From assembly GCF_027627455.1 (NCBI RefSeq), contig NZ_CP115483.1:1178001-1242000 (forward strand): 64,000 nucleotides of DNA, written 5' to 3'. A program made the position numbers and the translations under genes. A model generated the notes under the pieces. The model ran no database searches, was not told where the DNA came from, and saw nothing but the letters and a program-made list of their open reading frames with translations. The first letter of the stretch is position 1; every line of letters begins with the position of its first letter. The stretch is from Sphingobacterium sp. SYP-B4668. GTDB lineage: Bacteria > Bacteroidota > Bacteroidia > Sphingobacteriales > Sphingobacteriaceae. Of this stretch, positions 44,458 through 52,659 are shown one piece after another.

Positions 44458-44925
44458 ATGTCAGAGAAAGTGGTGCAATTTTATCGATTTTTGTCATTCT
44501 TCCTGTTAGGAACATGCTCTTTTGTTGTTTTTTTATTTTTAGTATATGTGTATTTTATACAAAACTATTCAGATTTTTCAAATGGATTAAAGCATGGCCT
44601 ATCTATAGGAACAATCATCATAATTTGGGAAACATATAGGTTTATTCGAAAGGAGTACTTAATATTTGATAGAATAGAAATATGCTATGATCTAGTCAGT
44701 TCTGAAAAAATTAAAAGAAATCTGTTTTTAAGAAACTTAAAATTAAAGAACACTATACTGGTATTAGTAGTTATTCTTATCGAAGTATTGTTTTTAACTA
44801 ATATTTTTCCGGTGAGTATGTATCTGAAGGGTATAAAATTGGCTCTGCTAATTCTTGCTCCAGTGCTTATGTCGATTTCAATCTTTCTCACTATAAAATA
44901 TAAATTCTCTTTAAAGCGATTATGA
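44458..44925 (+). CDS. Hypothetical membrane protein downstream of exbD-like gene
   Basis: 155 residues from the ATG at 44458; an upstream TTG at 44431 overlapping the exbD stop would add nine residues. Four hydrophobic segments are visible: LSFFLLGTCSFVVFLFLVYV, LSIGTIIIIWETY, TILVLVVILIEVLFLTNIF and ALLILAPVLMSISIFL. No family is recognised. It probably forms one transcript with the exbD-like gene. Confidence 0.65.
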   Translation: MSEKVVQFYRFLSFFLLGTCSFVVFLFLVYVYFIQNYSDFSNGLKHGLSIGTIIIIWETYRFIRKEYLIFDRIEICYDLVSSEKIKRNLFLRNLKLKNTILVLVVILIEVLFLTNIFPVSMYLKGIKLALLILAPVLMSISIFLTIKYKFSLKRL

Positions 44926-44965
44926 ATACAACCGTATCTCCCTAATATAGATTCGTTAACGCAAC

Positions 44966-45065
44966 TTATGCACGAAAACCTAAATCAATGGCACGCTTAT
45001 GTTTATGCCCGTGAATATATAGAGTGGTAACTTTGTGTGCAATTATTGGTATAATCTGATATAAG
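44966..45065 (+). repeat. Promoter-containing direct repeat, copy 2 (partner at 29178)
   Basis: Highly similar to 29178-29283. TAACTTTG at 45028-45035 fits TAnnTTTG and lies 40 bp before the second SCO gene. Confidence 0.8.
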
Positions 45066-45075
45066 GAAAAAATAT

Positions 45076-45732
45076 ATGCTGTCTTTCAAATTTCTTAAAG
45101 CATCTCTTTTGCTTTTTAGTATTTCTGTCTTTCATTCTTGCACTAACCAAAACAAGGACAAAGAAAATCTTCCTATTATGGGTGAGAAGGAAATTGTATT
45201 GCTCGAAAAAGATGGTAAAAAAGTTAACGACACGATATACCACACTATTCCAACATTCCGCTTTGTGGACCAGGATAGTGTCTGGATTTCTAATGAGAAT
45301 GTAGCGGACAAGATATATCTAGCAGATTTTTTCTTTACACGTTGTCCCACGATATGCCCATTGCTTGCCAAAAATATGCTGATAATAGCAAAGGAATTTG
45401 AGAATGAAAAGCGGTTCGTTATCTTATCCCATACCATTGATGACAAACATGATACGCCAGCTGTGCTAGGCGATTATGCCAAAAAACTTGGAGCTCCATT
45501 AAATTGGAGATTCTTAAACGGACCTCAGGATGCTGTTTATACGATTGCAGGTAAAGAAGGTTATTTTTCTTATGCAGAGGAGAACCCCGATGTCCCGGGA
45601 GGATTTGACCACAGTGGCGCATTTACGTTGGTAGATACCAAAGGGCATGTTAGGGGTGTTTACGATGGTACGAGTGAAGAGGAAGCAAGAAAGGCAATAG
45701 AAGACATCCGAAAATTATTGAAACAACTGTAA
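45076..45732 (+). CDS. SCO1/SenC-family copper chaperone lipoprotein (copy 2)
   Basis: A 218-residue lipoprotein (lipobox VFHSC, Cys22). The copper site is RCPTICP (Cys90, Cys94) with distal His in GGFDHSGA (His179). It shares fold and motif order with the SCO at 28484 but is clearly divergent elsewhere. The small CxxxC protein gene follows after 14 bp, as in the other copy. A promoter repeat lies directly upstream. It starts the plus-strand copper cluster running to about 55 kb. Confidence 0.93.
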   Translation: MLSFKFLKASLLLFSISVFHSCTNQNKDKENLPIMGEKEIVLLEKDGKKVNDTIYHTIPTFRFVDQDSVWISNENVADKIYLADFFFTRCPTICPLLAKNMLIIAKEFENEKRFVILSHTIDDKHDTPAVLGDYAKKLGAPLNWRFLNGPQDAVYTIAGKEGYFSYAEENPDVPGGFDHSGAFTLVDTKGHVRGVYDGTSEEEARKAIEDIRKLLKQL

Positions 45733-45746
45733 ACGTTTAAACCAAA

Positions 45747-46127
45747 TTGAAAAAGATCATATCTTTCTTACTCCTTATTGTACTTGCTTTCCAATGTCTG
45801 GGAAGCATGGGGGTGTTTGTGTGGTTTGAAAGTAACCGATCATTTATTGCAGCAAACCTTTGTGAAAATAGAGCCCGGCCTGAGATGCATTGCAATGGTC
45901 AATGTGTGCTCATGAAAAAGCTCAAGGCACTCGATGAGAAATCTTCTGATAAAAGCCTCCCCCAAAATGTAAAATACGAAACCTTCATTTGCCTGATTCA
46001 AGATCAGTTGACTATCCCGGAGCAAATATTGATTCGTGCAGAACATAAATACATTACGTATTACAGCGCCTACTACGGCTTTATCCATTTTAAGAATAAC
46101 TTCCGTCCCCCTCGATTCCAAGTCTAA
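45747..46127 (+). CDS. Small SCO-associated protein with C-x9-C-x3-C motif (copy 2)
   Basis: A 126-residue protein translated from a TTG start (KKIISFLLLIVLAFQC). An N-terminal hydrophobic segment is followed by WFESNRSFIAANLCENR and CNGQC. Cysteines at 39, 49 and 53 coincide exactly with those of the protein at 28084-28461, and the motif FExNRxxIAxxLCxNR is shared. The end FRPPRFQV mirrors FKPPIFLV. This is a conserved partner of SCO on this element with no assigned function. Confidence 0.75.
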   Translation: MKKIISFLLLIVLAFQCLGSMGVFVWFESNRSFIAANLCENRARPEMHCNGQCVLMKKLKALDEKSSDKSLPQNVKYETFICLIQDQLTIPEQILIRAEHKYITYYSAYYGFIHFKNNFRPPRFQV

Positions 46128-46150
46128 TTTACCCCTATAAATTTAGTAGT

Positions 46151-46275
46151 GCTGTGTTGGCCAAAGGTATATTTATCCTTATGGCTGTCAACACAGCTAT
46201 TTTGACATTGAATAAAATCGAGAATGAAACCGAGATGTAAATAATATTGATCACAGGGCAATGATTATTTACATC
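46151..46275 (+). promoter_or_regulatory. Two inverted repeats in the leader of the YtkA/MbnP operon
   Basis: GCTGTGTTG (46151-46159) pairs with CAACACAGC (46189-46197), and GATGTAAATAAT (46234-46245) pairs with ATTATTTACATC (46264-46275). Both are perfect, have 18-29 nt loops and lack T-runs. They precede the lipoprotein gene at 46311 and could be operators or leader structures. Confidence 0.55.
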
Positions 46276-46310
46276 GAGCTCTCATCTTCCATTAAAAAGG
46301 AAATAAACAG

Positions 46311-47153
46311 ATGAAATCAGTTTACTTTGGAAAAGTATCCATGCTTTTGGGCATTGCGTCTATGGCTTTGGTATACAGTTTAACCGGGTGCGGAAACAAT
46401 ACACAGACCCAACAAAAGAATCCTGCTGACCCAGCAGGTAATACGTTTGATATAAGCACATTAACCAAAATTGCAGATACCACGTTAACCGATAATAAGG
46501 TGAGTGTATTTGCACAGGACAGTCTGACAAGTAAAAACGAAACAATCTATATTCAGGTCACAGACCTCGAAGGAAGTCCAGTTACAAATGCACATCTTGA
46601 TTATGATGTAATCATGGACATGGGCATGATGTCTCATGGAGGGCCCTATTACCCTTTAATCGATTTGGCAAACGGATTATTTAAGGCCGAAGTTGTCTTT
46701 ATCATGGCCAACATGGATGATATGGGTGAAGGATGGATGTTGCATGCCGTCCTTAACAAAAAAGATAGCTTGTCTTTTCTCTTACCTGTATCAGAGGCGA
46801 AGCCTGCGCGCACGATCCCCGTAGGCACCAAAGATGATAGCCAAGTGTTCGTTAGTCTATTATTACCCGCGGAGGTAAAGACCGGTAGCCAACCTATTGA
46901 CTTCACGCTTCACAAAATGGATCATAACCTCTTTCCGGTATTGGACGGCTACACGGTCGAGATAGAACCTTTTATGCCGGATATGGGCCATGGATCGCCG
47001 AATAATGAAGCCGCTACAAGTAAAGGTAATGGACGTTATAGCGGAATGGTCAATTTTACGATGAAAGGTCATTGGAAGATTAAAGTGAACCTGTTAAAGA
47101 ACGGCGAAAAGGTATCACAGGAAGAACTGGAATTTCCCGTAGAGGTTAAATAA
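46311..47153 (+). CDS. YtkA-like lipoprotein with two Met/His-rich domains
   Basis: A 280-residue lipoprotein (lipobox SLTGC, Cys27). Two copies of a YtkA/FixH-like beta domain are suggested. The first contains VIMDMGMMSHGG and VFIMANMDDMGEGW (about 100-150); the second contains FMPDMGHGS and FTMKGHWKIKVNLL (about 225-268). Clusters of Met and His in these loops fit copper binding in the periplasm, by family analogy. It heads a run of copper- and heme-related genes and has hairpins in its leader. Confidence 0.75.
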   Translation: MKSVYFGKVSMLLGIASMALVYSLTGCGNNTQTQQKNPADPAGNTFDISTLTKIADTTLTDNKVSVFAQDSLTSKNETIYIQVTDLEGSPVTNAHLDYDVIMDMGMMSHGGPYYPLIDLANGLFKAEVVFIMANMDDMGEGWMLHAVLNKKDSLSFLLPVSEAKPARTIPVGTKDDSQVFVSLLLPAEVKTGSQPIDFTLHKMDHNLFPVLDGYTVEIEPFMPDMGHGSPNNEAATSKGNGRYSGMVNFTMKGHWKIKVNLLKNGEKVSQEELEFPVEVK

Positions 47154-47185
47154 ATAGCAAATCAATTAGTATAATAATTAGAGAA

Positions 47186-48058
47186 ATGAAGAAGCAAAAT
47201 CTATTTTTTGCAGCCATCGCTGCGTTGGTGTTCACATCTTGTGACAAAACAGAAATTAAAGAAGTTGAAAAAATAGTCTACGCTGATCAGGCGGGATCTT
47301 TGTCATTGACATTTGATGCCCGATATGGTGACTCAGATTTTGAATTGAATAAGAAATATCCCTATCAACTTACCAGTTCAGGGGGAACATATGATCTGGA
47401 ATTCGATTTTAGCCGTCTCCGTTATTGGGTGAGCAACGTCAAACTGGTTGACAACGACAACAAGGAGCATGAATTACCAGACTCCTACTATTTAGTGGAG
47501 GAGACCAATGAAATTGCAGTACCGCATTTGATCAACGGAGAAAAGTATCCAGCAACCAAGCGCGAAGAAGTAACGATCAAAGACATCCCTTCGGGCGAAT
47601 ATAAAGCCATTAAATTTTCTATTGGTGTAGATCAAAAATACAATGATAATATCGCTTTGACCGCAGGAGAACTAGGTTCGCTGAACGGAATGGGTGTCAG
47701 TGATGGCTGGATGTGGTTCACCAGTTACAAATTCTTGACCCTGGCCGGTACTATTCATTGGGCAGACGGGACACCAACTTCGAAAGCACTATCATGGGAA
47801 ACAGGTTCGAACGAACTGTTTGATGGCGCTGAAAAAACTGTAGAACTGGCTACACCGCTAAAAATTGATGCCCGAAATTCTGGGAAAATTATTTTCAATG
47901 TGGATGTAAAAGAATTACTGTCCGCTACAGATCTACCTTGGGTCAATAACAGCATCAGCCAAAGGAAAAAAGACCTGATGATCGCTGTCCGAGATGCTTT
48001 CTTAGGTAAATCGCTAACATTCAAAGAAGCGGGTTCGGTTTCTGTGGAAGCAAATTAA
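47186..48058 (+). CDS. MbnP-family copper-binding lipoprotein (copy 1)
   Basis: A 290-residue lipoprotein (lipobox VFTSC, Cys19). Family features are the opening LSLTFDARYGD, the core RYWVSNVKL (about 79-87), IKFSIGVDQKYND and GWMWFTSYKF with Trp175 and Trp177. In methanotrophs, MbnP binds copper through a kynurenine made from a Trp by the diheme enzyme MbnH. A W-x-W pair is aligned in all three MbnP proteins here. Its stop overlaps the MbnH1 start (TAATG). No methanobactin synthesis genes are visible. Confidence 0.88.
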   Translation: MKKQNLFFAAIAALVFTSCDKTEIKEVEKIVYADQAGSLSLTFDARYGDSDFELNKKYPYQLTSSGGTYDLEFDFSRLRYWVSNVKLVDNDNKEHELPDSYYLVEETNEIAVPHLINGEKYPATKREEVTIKDIPSGEYKAIKFSIGVDQKYNDNIALTAGELGSLNGMGVSDGWMWFTSYKFLTLAGTIHWADGTPTSKALSWETGSNELFDGAEKTVELATPLKIDARNSGKIIFNVDVKELLSATDLPWVNNSISQRKKDLMIAVRDAFLGKSLTFKEAGSVSVEAN

Positions 48059-49179
48059 TGTCAATAACAGGAAGCGATCAATATAGTAAAGGGGTCTTCA
48101 TCTTTTTGGTAATGCTGTTCGGATTATTTTCCTGTTCAAAGGATGATGACCTACCCATTACCGGCGAGGAGGAGATTCCTTTTGCTTTTCGTCAGCCTGC
48201 ATTTTTTCCCAAAGCGGTGGAATCCGCTATTGATCCCAAAACGGGTCTTCCCTCAAATCCGCTGACCGAGACGGGAGTTGAATTGGGCCGACGACTTTTC
48301 TACGACCCGATTCTGTCCGCCAACAAGCAGGTTTCCTGTGCAAGTTGTCACCACCAAAGCAAAGGCTTTTCCGATGGAGTGGCTATTACCACAGCCGGTG
48401 TATCGGGTAAGCCTTTGGAGCGGCACTCGCCCACATTGATCAATCTAGCCTGGGCAGACAACGGCTTTTTTTGGGACGGAGGGTCGACTAATCTGGAATC
48501 GCAGGCATTTGGTCCGCTGACGCATGCAGATGAGATGGGCATGTATCTACCCGTGCTGGTTGAACGGTTGCGGGCAGATGCTACTTATGTGGAGCTATTT
48601 CACAAAGCATTTGGAGACCTGCCGAGTGAACATCGGACAGCTATGGCGCTATCGCAATTTCAGCGCATACTGATCTCGGCTGACGCCCCATACGACTTAT
48701 ATCGGCGTGGAGAAAAGCCGGATGCGCTATCTGCTGACCAGCTTCGTGGACTAAATCTGGTCCGACAAAAGTGTAGCAGTTGCCATGCTGGAGAACTTTT
48801 TACAGATAATGGTTTTCACAATAATGGCATAGATGATGATTTTGGTGATGGATCGCATGAGGGAATTTATTGGGGCAGATACCGTATTACCTACAACCCA
48901 TTGGATTTGGGTGCTTTCAAAACACCCACGCTGCGCAATGTGATGGTAAGCGCACCCTATATGCATGATGGGCGGTTTAAAACGATAGATGAGGTATTAA
49001 ATCATTACCGTTTCGACATTAAAGATACCCCTGTTACCGCTTCGGTATTATATCAGAACAATGACCGGGTCGGCATACCCATGACAGACAAAGAAGTCGA
49101 GGACATTAAGTCCTTTCTGAATGCGTTGACCGATGAGACATTTTTAAAAAGCAGGGAATTTTCAAGTCCTTTTAAATAA
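48058..49179 (+). CDS. MbnH-like diheme cytochrome c peroxidase-family lipoprotein (copy 1)
   Basis: A 373-residue lipoprotein (lipobox LFSC, Cys26) of the MauG/CcpA diheme family. Heme motifs are CASCH (94-98) and CSSCH (239-243). Family signatures are LGRRLFYDPILS, FFWDGG, LGAFKTPTLRNV and YMHDGRFKTIDEVLNHY. MbnH enzymes use a high-valent diheme state to oxidise a Trp of the partner MbnP. The 1-bp overlap with MbnP1 supports a matched pair. An ordinary peroxidase role is the alternative. Confidence 0.88.
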   Translation: MSITGSDQYSKGVFIFLVMLFGLFSCSKDDDLPITGEEEIPFAFRQPAFFPKAVESAIDPKTGLPSNPLTETGVELGRRLFYDPILSANKQVSCASCHHQSKGFSDGVAITTAGVSGKPLERHSPTLINLAWADNGFFWDGGSTNLESQAFGPLTHADEMGMYLPVLVERLRADATYVELFHKAFGDLPSEHRTAMALSQFQRILISADAPYDLYRRGEKPDALSADQLRGLNLVRQKCSSCHAGELFTDNGFHNNGIDDDFGDGSHEGIYWGRYRITYNPLDLGAFKTPTLRNVMVSAPYMHDGRFKTIDEVLNHYRFDIKDTPVTASVLYQNNDRVGIPMTDKEVEDIKSFLNALTDETFLKSREFSSPFK

Positions 49180-49184
49180 TTGAT

Positions 49185-50084
49185 ATGAAATATAAAATGA
49201 TAAAAAGAAACTGGAAGAATATGGCGACCGCACTTATAGCGTTTTGCTTTTTCCTATCGGCCTGTAAAAAGGACGACGATATTATTGACGAAACTAAAAT
49301 GGGCAATTTCTCTATTGAGTTTGACCATATCGTTGGGGAAGACCGATTATATATCGACCCTAACTATCTGTACCGAAATGCAGAGGGCGAGCAATTCAGT
49401 ATACGTATCCTGATGTACTACATCAGCAATATCAAGCTTTACAAAGCCGATGGAAGTAGCTATACCGTTCCGCAGGACGACAGCTATTTTATGGTAAATG
49501 GATCAGATCGAACGACCCGCTTTACAAAAGTTAAAGTGCCGGAAGGAGATTATACGAAAGTTGAGTTTATGATCGGAGTCGATCAGGAAAGAAACATGAT
49601 GCCTATGGAACGACGAACAGGGGTGCTTTCCTTCAATCCGGGAGAAGGCCATGCGGGTATGTTCTGGACATGGAGCCAGGGTTATATCTTCTTCAAACTG
49701 GAAGGGAACAGTGACGTGGTATCCGATGATCAGCAAGGTGACCCTACTGGTAATAAACAATTCAAATATCATATCGGTGGTTTTGGTTATCCCTTTGACG
49801 ATCCGGAAGCAATGAACAATATCAAAGTCATTACAGTTGACCTGACCAAAACCAGTGGGGACCATTTGGCGTATGTGAGAGCAGACTTAAGGAGCAATGT
49901 CCATTTGATGGTTGACCTGATGCAGGTCTTTAATGGCCCGTATAAGTTGAGTATAGCGGATAAACCTAACGTCATGTTCAATAAAGAGGACAGCGGGAAT
50001 ATCGCGGGGAATTTTGGCTCCCTGTTTACGCATGACCATACCGAGAATTATGTGCGAAGTGAAGAGGAGCTTTCCTCGAATTAA
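49185..50084 (+). CDS. MbnP-family copper-binding lipoprotein (copy 2)
   Basis: A 299-residue lipoprotein (lipobox FLSAC, Cys27). NFSIEFDHIVGEDRL, RILMYYISNIKLYK, EFMIGVDQERN and GMFWTWSQGYIFF (Trp161, Trp163) match the MbnP family, but the overall sequence is well diverged from copy 1. KYHIGGFGYPFDDPEA is a His/Gly segment specific to this copy. MbnH2 follows after 15 bp. Its C-terminal FTHDHTEN adds His residues that may bind metal. Confidence 0.85.
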   Translation: MKYKMIKRNWKNMATALIAFCFFLSACKKDDDIIDETKMGNFSIEFDHIVGEDRLYIDPNYLYRNAEGEQFSIRILMYYISNIKLYKADGSSYTVPQDDSYFMVNGSDRTTRFTKVKVPEGDYTKVEFMIGVDQERNMMPMERRTGVLSFNPGEGHAGMFWTWSQGYIFFKLEGNSDVVSDDQQGDPTGNKQFKYHIGGFGYPFDDPEAMNNIKVITVDLTKTSGDHLAYVRADLRSNVHLMVDLMQVFNGPYKLSIADKPNVMFNKEDSGNIAGNFGSLFTHDHTENYVRSEEELSSN

Positions 50085-50099
50085 TAAAACAAAGAAGAG

Positions 50100-51167
50100 A
50101 TGAAGAAGATATTGGTGTTAACCTTACTATTTGGAGTGGTGTGGGCCTGCAAAAAAGGAAATGACATCTTGGAGGACGAGGAAACATTCTTTGGATTTGT
50201 ACAGCCTTCCAATTTTCCGAAACCTGCCTATGACCTGTCCAGAAATCCAGTAACCAAAGACGGCTTCGAATTAGGAAAAAAACTTTTCTATGAACCCCGG
50301 CTTTCCAGAAACAACACCATTGCCTGTGGGAGCTGCCATATACAGGGCGCTGGATTTACGCATCATGGGCATGACGTAAGCCACGGGATAGATGACCGGC
50401 TCGGGACACGTAATCCCATGCCGATTATGAACCTGGCCTGGCACCATGAGTTCTTTTGGGACGGTGGAGTATTTGATCTCGACTTGTCAGGCGTGAATGC
50501 TATTCACAGTGAAGTGGAGATGGACGAGACGGTACCCAACGTGCTGCTCAAATTAAGGGCTCGTCCGGAATATCCTGCGTTGTTCAAGAAAGCTTTTGGG
50601 ACGGAGGAGATTACAGATGTGTTGTTTTTTAGGGCCTTATCGCAATTTATGCTCATGGCTACCAGTAGTGACTCCAAATACGACAAAGTGATGCGTAAGG
50701 AAGAAGGTGCTTCCTTTTCAGAATCGGAACAACGGGGTTACCTGTTTTTTCAAAATAACTGTGCGAACTGCCACAAAGAGCCCTTATTCACGGATCTTAG
50801 CTATCGTAACAATGGTATACGTCCCAATAGAAGTGATGACAAAGGAAGAGCTATCGTAACGGGTAACGTAAATGACGAATACAAATTCAAGGTGCCCTCT
50901 TTAAGGAATCTTTCCTTTACTGCGCCTTATACACACGATGGACGTTATCTGACCGTGAGCAGGATGCTCGACCATTACCGCCATGACATGGTAGGTTCGC
51001 AGACATTGGATCCGTTGTTCCGGCAAGCTGACGGCACTTTGGGCATTGCCATGAGCGAGGATGAAAAAACAGATTTAATGGCCTTTCTGAAAACATTGGA
51101 AGACCCTACCTTTTTGTCAAATAAATTACTTTCAGAGCCATTCGGGTCTGATTTTATCGTCAATTAA
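50100..51167 (+). CDS. MbnH-like diheme cytochrome c peroxidase-family lipoprotein (copy 2)
   Basis: A 355-residue lipoprotein (lipobox VVWAC, Cys17). Heme motifs are CGSCH (76-80) and CANCH (221-225). ELGKKLFYEPRLSRNNTIAC, HEFFWDGG, FKVPSLRNLSFTAPYTHDGR and MLDHYRHDM match the diheme family. The region between the hemes differs from copy 1, which fits specialisation for the adjacent MbnP2. It acts in the periplasm, membrane-anchored by lipid. Confidence 0.88.
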   Translation: MKKILVLTLLFGVVWACKKGNDILEDEETFFGFVQPSNFPKPAYDLSRNPVTKDGFELGKKLFYEPRLSRNNTIACGSCHIQGAGFTHHGHDVSHGIDDRLGTRNPMPIMNLAWHHEFFWDGGVFDLDLSGVNAIHSEVEMDETVPNVLLKLRARPEYPALFKKAFGTEEITDVLFFRALSQFMLMATSSDSKYDKVMRKEEGASFSESEQRGYLFFQNNCANCHKEPLFTDLSYRNNGIRPNRSDDKGRAIVTGNVNDEYKFKVPSLRNLSFTAPYTHDGRYLTVSRMLDHYRHDMVGSQTLDPLFRQADGTLGIAMSEDEKTDLMAFLKTLEDPTFLSNKLLSEPFGSDFIVN

Positions 51168-51177
51168 ATATTGGAAT

Positions 51178-52128
51178 ATGAGAAAGAAAATTATACTATC
51201 GATTTTGTCCGTTGTCGCACTGTTTGCGAATATGCCTGTGTCAGTAGCCTGTGATGTTTGCGGTTGTGGCGTAGGTAGCTATTATCTAGGTATCTTGCCG
51301 GATTTTAACAAACGTTTTGCGGGTTTGCGATACCAACAGAATAGAATACAGACCCACCTTGGCCCTAACGGTATCCGTACACCGAATTCAACCAATGAAA
51401 CCTATCGTACGATGGAACTTTGGGGGGCATGGAGTTTTGGCGAACGTTGGAGAGCTATGGCTATCATTCCGTATAGTTTCAATGAGCGGACTATTGGTAA
51501 CAACAGTTTGGAAACCGGAAAGAAGAACGGGCTTGGCGATATAGTTGTTATGGGGCATTACAAACTTCTCGATGATGTCCGTACGACAGGAACGAACAAA
51601 CTTTTGATGCAGTCCTTATGGGTGGGGGCAGGAATCAAGACACCTACCGGTGAATATGATACCAGCGAACAATCCAGTGCAGAGATGGGCGCTCCGAATA
51701 ACTTCCAATTAGGAACGGCGAGTACAGATTTTATGATCAATGCGGCTTACGACATTCGTTTGATGGATGCCGGACTCAACGTCAATGCAACGTATAAGAT
51801 CAACACAGAAAACAAGCATGATTATCGCTATGCCAACAAATTAACGATTAATGCACTGGCATATTATAAGTTCAATATAAAGAACAAAGTACGTATTTCT
51901 CCAAATGCAGGTGTGCTATATGAAACACAGCCAAAAGATGTGCTTTATAACCGTTTTGACGTTACCCAGTCTGGAGGACATTCCACGATGGGAATTGCAG
52001 GTGTTGAAATCAATGTCGGGGCAATCTCTATTGGTGGAAATTTTCAGACTCCGATCAATCAAAATCTCGCAGACGGACGTATAAAGGCTGAAAATCGTTT
52101 TATGACCCATGTATCATTCTCCTTTTGA
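51178..52128 (+). CDS. Outer-membrane porin/transporter-like protein with N-terminal CDVCGCG motif
   Basis: A 316-residue protein with signal peptide MRKKIILSILSVVALFANMPVSVA directly followed by CDVCGCGVGSYYLGILP. The rest is beta-barrel-like (LRYQQNRIQTHLG, WRAMAIIPYSF, VWVGAGIKTPTGEYD-type strands) and ends MTHVSFSF with a terminal Phe. It resembles the phenol-degradation MetA-type transporter barrels. The three-cysteine cluster at the mature N-terminus is a good metal-binding candidate. Its place among MbnP/MbnH genes suggests copper passage across the outer membrane, by inference. Confidence 0.75.
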   Translation: MRKKIILSILSVVALFANMPVSVACDVCGCGVGSYYLGILPDFNKRFAGLRYQQNRIQTHLGPNGIRTPNSTNETYRTMELWGAWSFGERWRAMAIIPYSFNERTIGNNSLETGKKNGLGDIVVMGHYKLLDDVRTTGTNKLLMQSLWVGAGIKTPTGEYDTSEQSSAEMGAPNNFQLGTASTDFMINAAYDIRLMDAGLNVNATYKINTENKHDYRYANKLTINALAYYKFNIKNKVRISPNAGVLYETQPKDVLYNRFDVTQSGGHSTMGIAGVEINVGAISIGGNFQTPINQNLADGRIKAENRFMTHVSFSF

Positions 52129-52151
52129 TTTCACCAGTAAAATAAATAGAT

Positions 52152-52640
52152 ATGAAAAGATTAAATATAATATTAGCCGTTGGTCTTCTCGCTACGGCGA
52201 TTGCGTGCAACAACAGTCCGAAGACAAACAGTTCAGCAACTCCACCGGAGATAAAAGCAGACCAACCTAAAAAAATGGTCGTCCACGATTACCTTAAAGA
52301 AGGCAACAAAGGGATCGGACCTATAACGTCATTTACGCAACCTGAATTTCAGCAGAACGTTGCAGATGATGGCAACAAGCTTTTCATCGTGAAGTGTACG
52401 ATGTGTCATGAACACGGCGAAGACAAACTGGGGCCAGCTTTAAAAGGTGTTACCAAGAAAAGAACACCGGAATGGATACTAAATTTAATGTTAAATACAC
52501 AGGAAATGTTCGATAAGGATCCAGATGCACTTGCCATAAAAGACGACTTCGAAAGTATGATGGTCAGTGTTGGCCTGAATGAACAGGAAGCAAAGTCTAT
52601 ACTGGAATACTTAAGACAGGAAGATGCAAAAATGAATTAA
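52152..52640 (+). CDS. Monoheme c-type cytochrome lipoprotein
   Basis: A 162-residue lipoprotein (lipobox AIAC, Cys19) with one class I cytochrome c domain. The heme motif is KCTMCHEHGEDKLGPAL (CxxCH), and Met ligand candidates are in FESMMVSVGL. It probably shuttles electrons in the periplasm, for example between the MbnH diheme proteins and the heme-c cytochromes encoded at 24-27 kb. That pairing is inference from co-location. Confidence 0.9.
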   Translation: MKRLNIILAVGLLATAIACNNSPKTNSSATPPEIKADQPKKMVVHDYLKEGNKGIGPITSFTQPEFQQNVADDGNKLFIVKCTMCHEHGEDKLGPALKGVTKKRTPEWILNLMLNTQEMFDKDPDALAIKDDFESMMVSVGLNEQEAKSILEYLRQEDAKMN

Positions 52641-52659
52641 TAACTAAAATCCATTTATC

